From JANMZO01 sp031383405 (lineage in GTDB: Bacteria > Actinomycetota > Acidimicrobiia > Acidimicrobiales > JANYDT01), in contig JANMZO010000301.1 in assembly GCA_031383405.1 (NCBI GenBank), forward strand, positions 1 to 64,000: a stretch of DNA of 64,000 bases. The letters run 5' to 3'. The translations under genes and the position numbers were made by a program. Numbering within the stretch: position 1 is the stretch's first letter; the number at the start of each line of letters is the position of its first letter. Below the pieces are notes generated by a model. It made no database searches, was not told where the DNA came from, and was given only the letters and a program-made list of their open reading frames with translations. Below, piece after piece: positions 42,445-51,132 of this stretch.

Positions 42445-43851
42445 ATGACTGATCTCAAGAACACCGGAGCACCTACGGCAGCGTCGTCAGACGAGACGCT
42501 GCCAACCGGTACCGGACAGTCGGTCAACGGCCCTGCGCAAACGGTAAACGGCCCTACCCAAACGGGCAACGGGTCACCGGCTGAAGCGACACCCGGTAAG
42601 CAACCAAAGCCTCGATCGACGCCGTTGCGGAAGGTCCTGAAGGTCCTGATCGGGCTGGTCTCGCTGCTACTGATATTCGGTGTGGCCGCGGTCGGCTACG
42701 CGTGGTTCCGGGTCGAGCAGATTCCGAAAGTGGCTATTCCGAAAGACCCGGGTGTTCCGCCGGGCGGCGCGCTTCCGACGATAGCCATCCCGCTCAGTGG
42801 CAATACGGTCAACGGCGGACCCCTCATCACCGAACCGCCGTCCGCGGCCGACACGAATGCGGTGTCCGACGGCTCGTCCTCGCCCAGCGTGTCCGCGGAT
42901 CCGACCGACTCGGTGCCCGGCGAAGGTGAGGGCAGCCTGACCGGTCCGATCGCCACGGTGGCTCCTGTCAACGGAACGCTCGGGTTCGGGCCGTTGCTCG
43001 ACACCTCGGGCGTGGCCGCTCTCGGTGGCCCGAACGCGAAGAACTATCTGATGATCGGCGTCGACAGCCGTTCCGACATTCCCACCGATCAAGAAGCGTC
43101 ATTTGGCAAGGTCGGCGGGTCCCGCAGTGACACGATCATGCTTCTACGACTCGACCCGTCGACGAAGCAGGCGTGGGTGCTTTCGTTTCCCCGGGATTTA
43201 TACGTGCGCTTAGCAGGTACGAATCAGTTCAACCGGCTCAACGCGGCCTACGCCCGTAGCGCGGGCACGCTCGTGTCGACCATACGCGAGAACTTCAACG
43301 TTCCTGTGGACCATTTCGCAATCATCGACTTCGTCGGATTCCAGCGTGTGGTGGAAGCACTCGGCGGCGTAACCATCGACTTTCCGAAAGCGGCCCGCGA
43401 TCTGAAATCCGGTCTGAACCAACCGGCCGGTCGTAATCTGCTCGATCCGAAACAGGCCACCGCCTACGTTCGCAGCCGATACTTCCAGGAGGAAGTGGAT
43501 GGTGTGTGGAAGAAAGACCCTCGGGGCGACCTCGGGCGTATTCAGCGGCAGCAGGCTTTCATCCGGGCAACACTGAGTCAGGCGGTCAAGAAAGGATTCA
43601 GCGATCCACTCACCGCGAACGCGTTGCTCACCAGCCTGAAAGACGCGCTTACGCTCGACTCCGCGTTCGGGATCGGCGAGATAGCGTCTTTAACGAACGA
43701 CCTCAGGTCGTTTGACCCCAACACGCTTCAGACCTTCACGGTCCCCGGTGACAACAAGCGCATCAACGGCAAAGACGTGCTGATTCTCAACAAGACGAAA
43801 GCCCGTACGGCCATTGGACAGTTCGGTCAACGCAAGACGGCCAAGAAGTAG
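42445..43851 (+). CDS. LCP family glycopolymer ligase
   Basis: About 468 residues: a disordered Asn/Gly/Pro/Thr cytoplasmic start with NGP repeats, one transmembrane helix (VLIGLVSLLLIFGVAAVGYAW), a Pro/Ser/Thr-rich extracellular spacer of about 100 residues, then the LCP domain. Domain motifs are KNYLMIGVDSRSD, GSRSDTIMLLRLDP, VLSFPRDLYVRL, NRLNAAYA, GFQRVVEALGGVTIDFP, AYVRSRYFQE and DLGRIQRQQAFIR. It is the second LCP protein in the window and resembles the first in the domain only. It heads a run with two glycosyltransferases. I chose ATG 42445; an in-frame TTG at 42424 is possible. Confidence 0.92.
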   Translation: MTDLKNTGAPTAASSDETLPTGTGQSVNGPAQTVNGPTQTGNGSPAEATPGKQPKPRSTPLRKVLKVLIGLVSLLLIFGVAAVGYAWFRVEQIPKVAIPKDPGVPPGGALPTIAIPLSGNTVNGGPLITEPPSAADTNAVSDGSSSPSVSADPTDSVPGEGEGSLTGPIATVAPVNGTLGFGPLLDTSGVAALGGPNAKNYLMIGVDSRSDIPTDQEASFGKVGGSRSDTIMLLRLDPSTKQAWVLSFPRDLYVRLAGTNQFNRLNAAYARSAGTLVSTIRENFNVPVDHFAIIDFVGFQRVVEALGGVTIDFPKAARDLKSGLNQPAGRNLLDPKQATAYVRSRYFQEEVDGVWKKDPRGDLGRIQRQQAFIRATLSQAVKKGFSDPLTANALLTSLKDALTLDSAFGIGEIASLTNDLRSFDPNTLQTFTVPGDNKRINGKDVLILNKTKARTAIGQFGQRKTAKK

Positions 43852-43860
43852 GACCTGCGT

Positions 43861-45852
43861 GTGAATGGCGAGGTAGCGAAGGCCGACCTTCGGTCACAGG
43901 TAACCGGTGTCGTCTTTGTTTCGACCCATCCCGACCGGATGGCGATGACCATCCGGTCGCTCCTGTTCCGTGCCTCCATCGACGTCCACGTCGGGATCCT
44001 CTACGCGCTCTACTCCTCTTCGTTCCGCGAGCTTGAGCACGAATACGGTGACCGCCTTACGGTGCGGCCGGTCGGGTCCGTGTCCGAATTGTGCAACCGC
44101 GTGTACGACGAGCGTCGTACGCATCTGTTTGTTATTGACGACGTGGTTTCGCTACCACCGGATCCCCTGCGGAATTCGGTGCGGTGGATGAACGAAGACG
44201 TTCGTATCTCGACGGTCTCGTTCCTTTCCAACGCCTCCGACTTCCTCAGCTTTCCCATCCGCAACCTTCCCCAGGGCCGCCCGACCGACGGCCACGACGA
44301 GATCAGTATCACGGCGGCCCTGAGGTCCCGGGGACCGGAGGCGGTGCCCGTCCCGATTCTCCACGCTGCGGGCTATGCAGTCGTGATCTCCGCCTCGGCG
44401 ATGAGCGCTGTTGGTGATCTGATGGCCCCCGCTTCGGCGCGCTTCGATGTCGCCGTGGCCGACTTTTCTGTTCGGGCCCGCGAGAAGGGTTTTGTTGACG
44501 TTGTCGATACGTCGACGTTCGTGGCCCGTACCTCCGACGTTGCGGTGCACCCGATCGACGACACCCTCACCTACGACGACCGGGGATGGCTGTTACACCG
44601 TCACCGGTCGATGGTCGACTTCGTCGACGAGCAACGCCAAAGCGGTGACTCGGCGTTCGCGATTGCCCATCAGGTGGCCCGGGTCAAGCTCAACGGGCTT
44701 CGCATCCTCATCGACGGGTCATGTTTCGGGCCGCTCGAAGTGGGCACCCAGGTGGCCACGCTTCACACGATCAAAGCCCTCGCGGAACACGACGGGGTGA
44801 CCGAAGTGTGTGTTGCCCTCCCTGGCCCGGTGCCGGGCTACGCCGCTTCAATCCTCACTATGGCAAAGGTTCGCGCGCGTAGTGTTGCTGCGGAACCGCT
44901 GGAACAGATGGGTCCGTTTGACATCGCGTACCGACCGTTCCAACCAACCCCTGGGTGGGACATCCAGCGTTGGAAGCATCTCGGTGTGCGCCTGATCGTG
45001 AGCGTGCTCGACACGATCGCGTTTCACAACGGTGGGTACTTCGCATCGACGGGGGAGTGGCTCGCGTACCGGGAGCACCTGCTCGCCTCGGTACGCGCGG
45101 TCGACGCGGTCACGGTGATCTCCAATGACGTCATCGGGCAGATGCTGATGCACCAGTTTCCAATCGAGCGGTCCAGGGTGGTTTCGGTCCCGCTCGGCAC
45201 CGAGCACCTTCACGGCAACGAAGAGGTCGAGTTGCCCCGTGCCCTTGCGGCGCGTGGATTCGGTGTCGGCCCGTTTGCGCTGTGCCTCGGGGTGAATTAC
45301 ACGCACAAGAACCGGGAGATCGCTCTTGCGGCGCATGAGCTTGTTCGGTCGCACGGTTTCGAACTTGCTCTCGTCCTCGCGGGAGCCGCGGTCCCCCACG
45401 GCACGACCCGAATTTCTGAAGCGCGCTTAGGATCTCGTGAGCATGTGTTCGTGATCCCCGAGGTTTCCAGCTCCGAGCGCAACTGGTTGCTCCGCCACGC
45501 ATCGTTCGTCTGGTACCCAACCTCTGCTGAGGGGTTCGGCCTCGTTCCTTTCGAAGCCGCTGCGTTCGGCACTCCCACGGTGGCGGTTGATTTCGGACCT
45601 ATCGCTGAGTTGTCCGTCTCGGCCGACCCGGCGCAGACCGCCCGTGAATACGGCCACGGTGTTCCCCGTCTCGCCCGGAGCTGGGATCCCCGTGCTCTGG
45701 CTGATACTGCGCTTGCGTTCCTCCGTGACCCCGACCTGGCTCGACGACACGTCGGCGCGGTCCGAGCGGCCGGCCGGGCTTACCGCTGGGATCGCACGGC
45801 TGACACACTCGTAGCGCTGTTTCGTGACACGCTTGCACAACCGAAACGGTGA
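43861..45852 (+). CDS. Two-domain glycosyltransferase (GT4-type C-terminal domain)
   Basis: A 663-residue protein starting at GTG 43861, nine bases after the LCP stop. The first 270 residues resemble a GT-A-like fold (VVFVSTHPDRMAMTIRSLLF, HLFVIDDVVSLPPDPLR), though typical DXD evidence is weak. From about residue 280 (LNGLRILIDGSCFGPLEVGT) the chain is a GT-B enzyme of family 4, with CLGVNYTHKNREIALAAHEL and the nucleotide-sugar motif YPTSAEGFGLVPFEAAAFGTP. It probably builds a surface polysaccharide. The acceptor and donor are unknown. Confidence 0.85.
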   Translation: MNGEVAKADLRSQVTGVVFVSTHPDRMAMTIRSLLFRASIDVHVGILYALYSSSFRELEHEYGDRLTVRPVGSVSELCNRVYDERRTHLFVIDDVVSLPPDPLRNSVRWMNEDVRISTVSFLSNASDFLSFPIRNLPQGRPTDGHDEISITAALRSRGPEAVPVPILHAAGYAVVISASAMSAVGDLMAPASARFDVAVADFSVRAREKGFVDVVDTSTFVARTSDVAVHPIDDTLTYDDRGWLLHRHRSMVDFVDEQRQSGDSAFAIAHQVARVKLNGLRILIDGSCFGPLEVGTQVATLHTIKALAEHDGVTEVCVALPGPVPGYAASILTMAKVRARSVAAEPLEQMGPFDIAYRPFQPTPGWDIQRWKHLGVRLIVSVLDTIAFHNGGYFASTGEWLAYREHLLASVRAVDAVTVISNDVIGQMLMHQFPIERSRVVSVPLGTEHLHGNEEVELPRALAARGFGVGPFALCLGVNYTHKNREIALAAHELVRSHGFELALVLAGAAVPHGTTRISEARLGSREHVFVIPEVSSSERNWLLRHASFVWYPTSAEGFGLVPFEAAAFGTPTVAVDFGPIAELSVSADPAQTAREYGHGVPRLARSWDPRALADTALAFLRDPDLARRHVGAVRAAGRAYRWDRTADTLVALFRDTLAQPKR

Positions 45853-45890
45853 ACCGAAACGGTGATCGCCCATCCCTGGAGGCCCTCAGC

Positions 45891-46400
45891 ATGACCACAA
45901 ACGCACCTGATACGACCACTCAAGGAACGGGCGCGCTTCTCAACACAAGCTCGACCGACGCGGCCGGTACTGATCAAGGCGGCTCGGTTCCTACGGACGT
46001 CAGCGAGACGGAGAGCGAGGCTGTGAGCCAGACGGTTCGCGAGCATGACCGACTCGCCCGCGAGATAGATGCGCTCTCGTTGCGTCAAGCGTTGCTTGAT
46101 TTCGAAATGGCCAATGCCCGGGTCCTCGATCTGACCGCTCGTCTGGTTGAAGCGAACACCCGTGTGCTGAAGTTGCAGCGCGAACTCGACGGCTTCACCG
46201 CGGCAGCAGACGCGCAACGAAGCGAACTCGCCGACGGGAACGCCCGGCTGCAGGCGCGAACCGATGCGCTCGAAGCCTCGCTTGCTCAGGCCGAAGCAAC
46301 TTCGGAGCGCAGGGGGGTCGAACTTCAGGAGCTTCGTTCGTCAACGACGTTTCGGATCGTCCGGCGCATCGGGCGGGTCGTGGCGCGCGTGCGTCGCTAA
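45891..46400 (+). CDS. Coiled-coil protein of glycan clusters
   Basis: Not assigned to a family. The product of about 169 residues has a Thr/Ser/Asp-rich start, then a long heptad-like helix from VSQTVREHDRLAREIDALSL to LQARTDALEASLAQAEATSE. It ends in LRSSTTFRIVRRIGRVVARV, a tail like those that follow coiled coils in large glycosyltransferases and often predicted to lie on the membrane. ATG 45891 has GGAGG 8 nt upstream. A GTG at 45849 overlaps the preceding stop (GTGA) and could give 14 more residues. It may organise the glycosyltransferases encoded on both sides. Confidence 0.7.
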   Translation: MTTNAPDTTTQGTGALLNTSSTDAAGTDQGGSVPTDVSETESEAVSQTVREHDRLAREIDALSLRQALLDFEMANARVLDLTARLVEANTRVLKLQRELDGFTAAADAQRSELADGNARLQARTDALEASLAQAEATSERRGVELQELRSSTTFRIVRRIGRVVARVRR

Positions 46401-46433
46401 CGCGCTCCGCCGAGAGACCTCACGGTTGTGCGC

Positions 46434-47657
46434 ATGACTGACCTACCCGAAACGACGACGGAACACCCGGTACCTTCACGTAAGGTGCTGATCGCGTTGC
46501 TCGTCTACAACGGTCGGTCGTTCGTGCCAAGAGCTGTGGCTTCAGCGGCGCGCCTGCAATCGGGTCATCGGGAGGCATCGACGCTCCATCACGTCGATGT
46601 GGTGATCTTCGATGATGCGAGTCCCGACCCCGGGTGGTCGGAAGAGTTGGCCGGTCTGTGTTCGAGCCTCGGTGTCGGCTACTACTGCACGCCCCGGAAC
46701 CTTGGCATTCCGCGCAACATGAACCTTGGTCTTCTCTGGGCCGAGAAGGCTGGCTACGACTACGTGGTGATCCTCAATTCCGATGTGATCGTGCCGCTCA
46801 ACATGGCTGACGCCATGGTGGCCGCGGCCGAGAGCGACCCTTTGATCGGGTCAGTCACGGCCTGGTCGAATAGCGCTTCGATCTTCTCCCTGCCGAACGT
46901 CGAACCCGATACCTTTCTCACCGAATCGGCGAGCGTCGACGCGGTTTCGGCCACGGTCCACCGCGAGTTCGGGAAGCAAACGATCGACTTGCCCACCGGC
47001 GTCGGCTTTTGCATGATGATCAGCCGGAACGCTATTGCCGAGGTCGGTCTGTTCGATCCGGTATTCGGTCGCGGGTACTGCGAGGAGGTCGACTGGTGCC
47101 AACGGGCCGCCGAACAAGGGTTGCGCAACGTGCTTTCCCCCGGTGCATTCGTTTATCACATGGGCTCGGCCACCAACCGGGAGGCCGGGATCCTTGCGCC
47201 GGGAGAACAGACGGTGCACACCAACGAGGCGATCGTCGACCTGCGCTATCCCGAGTACCGGACCCGGCTCGCCGCGTGGTCGGAGTCCAAGGTCATTGTC
47301 CCGGTCGTTGAGCGCGGGCTCGCGCGTCTGATCAGTGAAGCCGCTCAGACCCACGGCTATGTGGTCGACGCGAGTTGGCTCCGCCGCAGCCCCGAGCCTT
47401 CGCTCGATCAGCGGGTCCGCATCACGATCAATCCGGACGGGCCGGATCCTCTGGTCGAGGCCGGCGTGAACGGCTGGCGCTGCCCGATTCCGGTTGGCGA
47501 CCATGGCATTCTCACGGCGATCGCCGCCTTTGTCGGGTGTCAGCCGACCGAGGTGCGTCTGTTGGACCGTGGAGCTATCTCGCAACGTTTGCAGGCCGAA
47601 GCGGACGCCACGGGGCTCCCGGTCGCCCAACTTCGCCGTTACCCGGAACGGGTGTGA
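46434..47657 (+). CDS. Family 2 glycosyltransferase
   Basis: About 407 residues. The GT-A domain has VLIALLVYNGRSFVPRAVAS, VVIFDDASPDPGW, NLGIPRNMNLGLLWAEKAGYDYVVILNSDVIVP (NSD as the DXD equivalent), and VGFCMMISRNAIAEVGLFDPVFGRGYCEEVDWCQR. A C-terminal extension of about 110 residues after VDLRYPEYRTRLAAW is unassigned. It follows the coiled-coil gene by 33 bp on the same strand, in one probable operon with the LCP and GT4 genes. ATG 46434 is taken; GTG 46428 is equally possible. Confidence 0.87.
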   Translation: MTDLPETTTEHPVPSRKVLIALLVYNGRSFVPRAVASAARLQSGHREASTLHHVDVVIFDDASPDPGWSEELAGLCSSLGVGYYCTPRNLGIPRNMNLGLLWAEKAGYDYVVILNSDVIVPLNMADAMVAAAESDPLIGSVTAWSNSASIFSLPNVEPDTFLTESASVDAVSATVHREFGKQTIDLPTGVGFCMMISRNAIAEVGLFDPVFGRGYCEEVDWCQRAAEQGLRNVLSPGAFVYHMGSATNREAGILAPGEQTVHTNEAIVDLRYPEYRTRLAAWSESKVIVPVVERGLARLISEAAQTHGYVVDASWLRRSPEPSLDQRVRITINPDGPDPLVEAGVNGWRCPIPVGDHGILTAIAAFVGCQPTEVRLLDRGAISQRLQAEADATGLPVAQLRRYPERV

Positions 47658-47744
47658 ATCGGGGCCGCCCGGCGAAGGGTCCGGCCGGTTAAGGGTCCGA
47701 CCGGGCTCCTGCGGGTAGGGGTCCGGACCGGGCTCCTCTGGGCA

Positions 47745-47776
47745 GGGCTTGAGGGTAGGAGGGCTTGAGGGTAGGT
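47745..47776. repeat. 16-bp tandem duplication in the 150-bp gap before dapC
   Basis: GGGCTTGAGGGTAGG occurs twice in tandem with period 16. The preceding stretch (47678-47740) has degenerate repeats of GGTCCGGACCGGG. Nothing else is evident in this gap. Confidence 0.75.
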
Positions 47777-47808
47777 GAGAGTCACGAGGCCCGATTAGGG
47801 TCTGTGTC

Positions 47809-48966
47809 ATGGGTTTTCAGCCACCCCCCTATCCACACGACCGTCTCGGGGCGGCCAGGAAACGAGCGACGGAAAACTTTGATGCCGTAGTCGACCTTTC
47901 AATCGGTACGCCGTGTGATCCGCCGCCGGCCGCGGTTGTCGACATGCTTGCGCACTCCAACACCGAAAGGGGTTACCCGACGTCGCTAGGCAGCGTGGCG
48001 TTCCGCAACGCTGCGGCCGGTTGGATGGATCGACGTTTCGGGGTCACCGTTGATCCTGCCGCCGAAGTTGCGGCGTGTATCGGAACGAAGGAGTTTGTTG
48101 CGACCACTCCGCAGTGGCTGAAGCTCCGAAACCCCGAGCGCGACACGGTGTTGTATCCGGCTGTGGCGTATCCGACCTATGAGATGGGGGCGATCCTCGC
48201 CGGATGTCGGGCCGTGCCGGTCGCGCTAGACGAATCGTTCAGGCTTCGCCTCGACACGGTCGCGCAATCCGATGCGCAACGCGCTCTGTGTCTGTGGGTC
48301 AACTCGCCGGGCAACCCGGCCGGTGGTATCGACGACCTCATTGCGGCAGCTCAATGGGGGCGGTCGAACGACGTGCTGGTGCTCTCGGATGAGTGCTACG
48401 CCGAGTTCACCTGGTCGGGGCCCCCGCAGACGATTCTCACCAGCGGCTCCGAGGGCGTGCTCGCTGTGCACTCGCTGTCCAAGCGGTCGAATCTGGCCGG
48501 GGTTCGGGCCGGGTTCTACGCCGGAGACCGTCAGCTCGTCTCCTATCTCAGCGAGGTACGTAAGCACGCCGGCTTCATGGTTCCCGGCCCGGTGCAGGCG
48601 GCCGGCACGGTGGCCTACAACGACGACGCGCACGTGGTGGTTCAGCGCCAGATCTACCTCGATCGGCTGACCATGTTCGCCGAAGTTCTCAGCGGGGTGG
48701 GCCTTCCGTCACGTCTCCCCGATGGCGGATTTTATCTGTGGACCGAGGTTCCCGGCGGCAATGCCTGGGCATGCACCGAATGGCTGGCTGCGCATGGCGG
48801 TATGATCGTTTCCCCTGGGGAGTTCTACGGTGAAGCCGGAAAAAACTATGTGCGCGTAGCACTTGTCGAACCTGACGAGCGCCTCGCTCTGGTCGCGGAG
48901 CGGCTCAAGGAGTCCGGGGCCCGGTGGACGGTTGCTGAGGGTTACGGCCTGGTCGGACCGGCGTGA
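47809..48966 (+). CDS. dapC: N-succinyldiaminopimelate aminotransferase
   Basis: A 385-residue PLP enzyme of aminotransferase class I/II. It has PPPYPHDRLGAARKRA at the start, VDLSIGTPCDPPP, YPAVAYPTYEMGAILAG, WVNSPGNPAGG (binding the PLP ring), VLSDECYAEF, and VHSLSKRSNLAGVRAGFYAG with the PLP Lys in SLSKRSN. The pattern matches actinobacterial DapC, which makes N-succinyl-LL-DAP from glutamate. Overlap by four bases (GTGA, 48963) with dapE supports the assignment. Confidence 0.92.
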   Translation: MGFQPPPYPHDRLGAARKRATENFDAVVDLSIGTPCDPPPAAVVDMLAHSNTERGYPTSLGSVAFRNAAAGWMDRRFGVTVDPAAEVAACIGTKEFVATTPQWLKLRNPERDTVLYPAVAYPTYEMGAILAGCRAVPVALDESFRLRLDTVAQSDAQRALCLWVNSPGNPAGGIDDLIAAAQWGRSNDVLVLSDECYAEFTWSGPPQTILTSGSEGVLAVHSLSKRSNLAGVRAGFYAGDRQLVSYLSEVRKHAGFMVPGPVQAAGTVAYNDDAHVVVQRQIYLDRLTMFAEVLSGVGLPSRLPDGGFYLWTEVPGGNAWACTEWLAAHGGMIVSPGEFYGEAGKNYVRVALVEPDERLALVAERLKESGARWTVAEGYGLVGPA

Positions 48967-50066
48967 ACCCACCAAAGAAGTCTCCCGACGTGGTGTGGCC
49001 TCCTTACGATCTGCTGCGGGCCACCGCGGATCTTGTCGACATCGGATCGGTCAGCCACCACGAAACGGTCATTACCGATCTGATCGAAGCGCGTCTGCGG
49101 GCCGTTCCCTGGTTGGACGTGATACGAGTCGACAACAACGTGGTGGCCCGCACCATCCTTCAGCGGTCGCAGCGCCTGGTTCTCGCCGGTCACAGCGATA
49201 CCGTGCCCGCCAACGGGAACGAGACGGCCCGCATCGACGGAGATGTGCTGCACGGACTCGGTTCAGCCGACATGAAGGGTGGATTGGCGGTGTTTCTCGC
49301 TCTGGCCGAAACCGTTGCTGAACCGGTATGCGACGTGACCTACATCTTCTACGAATGCGAGGAGGTCGCGGCAAAATACAACGGCCTCAAGAAGCTTCTT
49401 CTTGAGAACCGTGAACTGGTGGCGGCCGACGCCGCTGTGCTTGGAGAGCCGACAACATCGATCATCGAGGCCGGCTGTCAAGGGACTATGCGTGCCACCC
49501 TGACTCTTGGAGGGGCCCGAGCGCACACGGCGCGGCCGTGGATGGGGCGAAACGCTATTCACCGCCTCTCCGTCGTGCTCCAACGGCTCGCGGCGTATGA
49601 AGGTCGGCAGCCGGTGATCGATGGGTGTGTGTACCGTGAGGCCATTCAAGCCGTCAAGGTCGACGGAGGAGTCGCCGGCAACGTGGTACCGGATCGTGTC
49701 GTATTGACGCTTAACCACCGCTTCGCGCCCGACCGTTCAGCCGCCGACGCAGAAGCGCACCTCCGTTCGGTGATCGGTCACGACCTGCTCGCCGACGACG
49801 CCATCTTAGAGATTGTCGACACCGCCGATGCGGCGCTGCCGTCGCTTACCCATCCACTCCTCGCCTCGCTGCGGGAGCGTTCGGGAGCGACCCCTCAGGC
49901 GAAGCTCGGATGGACCGACGTGGCCTTTTTTGCTGCACAGGGAATCCCGGCGGTAAATTTCGGCCCGGGTGACCCGAGCATCGCCCACACCGCCGGAGAA
50001 CTCGTGCACCGGAGCGAGATCGACCGGGCCTACGAAGTGCTCTACGCGTTACTCACCAACGAGTAG
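48963..50066 (+). CDS. dapE: Succinyl-diaminopimelate desuccinylase
   Basis: Removes succinate from N-succinyl-LL-DAP. The 367-residue M20 metallohydrolase has VLAGHSDTVPANGN (metal His), GLGSADMKGGLAVFLALAE (bridging Asp), YECEEVAAKYNG (catalytic Glu-Glu), GARAHTARPWMGRNAIHR, and VNFGPGDPSIAHTAGELVHR with the last metal His. It starts with GTG inside the dapC stop. The gene is convergent with lexA; the 82-bp gap holds a 14-bp tandem duplication (CCAGGTCGGTAGGG). Confidence 0.94.
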   Translation: MNPPKKSPDVVWPPYDLLRATADLVDIGSVSHHETVITDLIEARLRAVPWLDVIRVDNNVVARTILQRSQRLVLAGHSDTVPANGNETARIDGDVLHGLGSADMKGGLAVFLALAETVAEPVCDVTYIFYECEEVAAKYNGLKKLLLENRELVAADAAVLGEPTTSIIEAGCQGTMRATLTLGGARAHTARPWMGRNAIHRLSVVLQRLAAYEGRQPVIDGCVYREAIQAVKVDGGVAGNVVPDRVVLTLNHRFAPDRSAADAEAHLRSVIGHDLLADDAILEIVDTADAALPSLTHPLLASLRERSGATPQAKLGWTDVAFFAAQGIPAVNFGPGDPSIAHTAGELVHRSEIDRAYEVLYALLTNE

Positions 50067-50148
50067 AACACCGGCACCCAGATCCCAACGCGTAGAACAC
50101 CAGCGCCAGGTCGGTAGGGCCAGGTCGGTAGGGCGCCGAACTCGCCAG

Positions 50149-50781
50149 TTACATGCGTCGAAGAACCGTAACGACTTTGCCGTAGATGGTTACGTCGTCT
50201 GGACCGAACTTCATCGGCTGCATCTTTGCGTTTTGCGGTGTGAGGGTGATTTCGTTGCGGCTTCGGTGATAGAGCTTGACCGTGGCTTCCTCTCCGGGGA
50301 GTCCGGCCACGATGACGTCACCGTTCTTCACTTCTGGCCCCTGCCGGACAACGACGAAATCGCCGCTGAGGATACCGCCTTCGATCATCGAGTCACCTCG
50401 AACCCGCAGCATGAAGAGGTTCCCACCGCCGGTGAAATCCTCCGGGAGGGGCAGAACCTCCTCGACGCGTTCCTCGGAGAGAACTCCCGTGCCCGCCGCG
50501 ACGTCTCCGATGAGAGGAACATGCCGAACCGGGCGTCGCTCGACCTGACTGCCGGTCATCGGGTCGTAGCGAACCTCGATGGCTCTGGGTTTCGTCGGGT
50601 CACGGCGCAGATACCCAAGGCGTTGGAGAGTCTCGAGATGGGCGTGCACGGTGGACGAAGACGACAGCCCGACAACCTCGCCGATCTCGCGCACGGAGGG
50701 CGGGTAACCACGGTCGCGCATGGCCTGCTCAATACAAGCCAGGATCTGCAGTTGTCGGGGCGAGAGGGAATTTTGCGTCAT
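50149..50781 (-). CDS. lexA: LexA repressor
   Basis: The SOS master repressor, 210 residues. The N-terminal winged helix (LSPRQLQILACIEQAMRDRG, SPREIGE-type VREIGEVVGLSSSSTVHAHL) binds SOS boxes. The Ala96-Gly97 cleavage site lies in DVAAGTGVL, and the S24 dyad is Ser131 (RGDSMIEGGI) and Lys169 (EATVKLYHR). I chose ATG 50781 because AAGGA lies 7 nt upstream. In-frame ATG at 50811 is less likely. It is divergent from the LysM gene, and four SOS boxes lie in the 350-bp intergenic region, so lexA is probably autoregulated. Confidence 0.96.
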   Translation of the reverse strand: MTQNSLSPRQLQILACIEQAMRDRGYPPSVREIGEVVGLSSSSTVHAHLETLQRLGYLRRDPTKPRAIEVRYDPMTGSQVERRPVRHVPLIGDVAAGTGVLSEERVEEVLPLPEDFTGGGNLFMLRVRGDSMIEGGILSGDFVVVRQGPEVKNGDVIVAGLPGEEATVKLYHRSRNEITLTPQNAKMQPMKFGPDDVTIYGKVVTVLRRM

Positions 50782-50841
50782 ATCGGTCCTTGAGATGCGT
50801 TGCTGGTCCAATGGCGGGTGCGTACCGGCGTTGGGTGTTTC

Positions 50842-50885
50842 GGGGAGGGGGGAGGAGGGGGTGGAGGGGGGAGGAGGGGTTGGGG
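50842..50885 (+). other. G-rich tract with G-quadruplex potential
   Basis: The plus strand has at least six runs of four or more G separated by single A, T or GA/TT, over 44 bp. It lies 61 bp upstream of the lexA start, on the lexA template strand. A folded quadruplex here could affect lexA transcription. The corresponding mRNA would be C-rich. Confidence 0.6.
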
Positions 50886-51031
50886 TTTCTGTGGCAGTCG
50901 GTGCTTCCGCGGCTTGACTTTATGAGCCGCACCGGCGATCTGGATCGAAAAGGATCCGGAAGGTTCTCGGGAACACTGGGTAACTGACGGAGGGGCGGGA
51001 GAAGGGTTGGAAGGGTGGGGGCTATCGCTTG

Positions 51032-51047
51032 TCGAACGACTGTTCGT
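51032..51047. promoter_or_regulatory. SOS box 1
   Basis: TCGAACGACTGTTCGT matches the actinobacterial/Gram-positive LexA box (CGAAC-N4-GTTCG) fully in the core. It is the closest box to lexA and lies 250 bp from its start. Confidence 0.8.
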
Positions 51048-51072
51048 ACCATATCAAAGCAACGCATGTCTG

Positions 51073-51088
51073 GCAAACATCTGTTCGA
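51073..51088. promoter_or_regulatory. SOS box 2 (degenerate left half)
   Basis: GCAAACATCTGTTCGA: the right half is a full GTTCGA, the left half is AAAC instead of GAAC. Probably a weak LexA site. Confidence 0.5.
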
Positions 51089-51102
51089 AAAAGTTCTTGA
51101 CG

Positions 51103-51118
51103 ACGAACGAGTGTTCGT
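51103..51118. promoter_or_regulatory. SOS box 3
   Basis: ACGAACGAGTGTTCGT has fully complementary arms ACGAAC/GTTCGT. It ends 14 bp before the start codon of the LysM gene, overlapping its presumed promoter. Confidence 0.85.
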
Positions 51119-51132
51119 GGCAGAGTGCCTTT

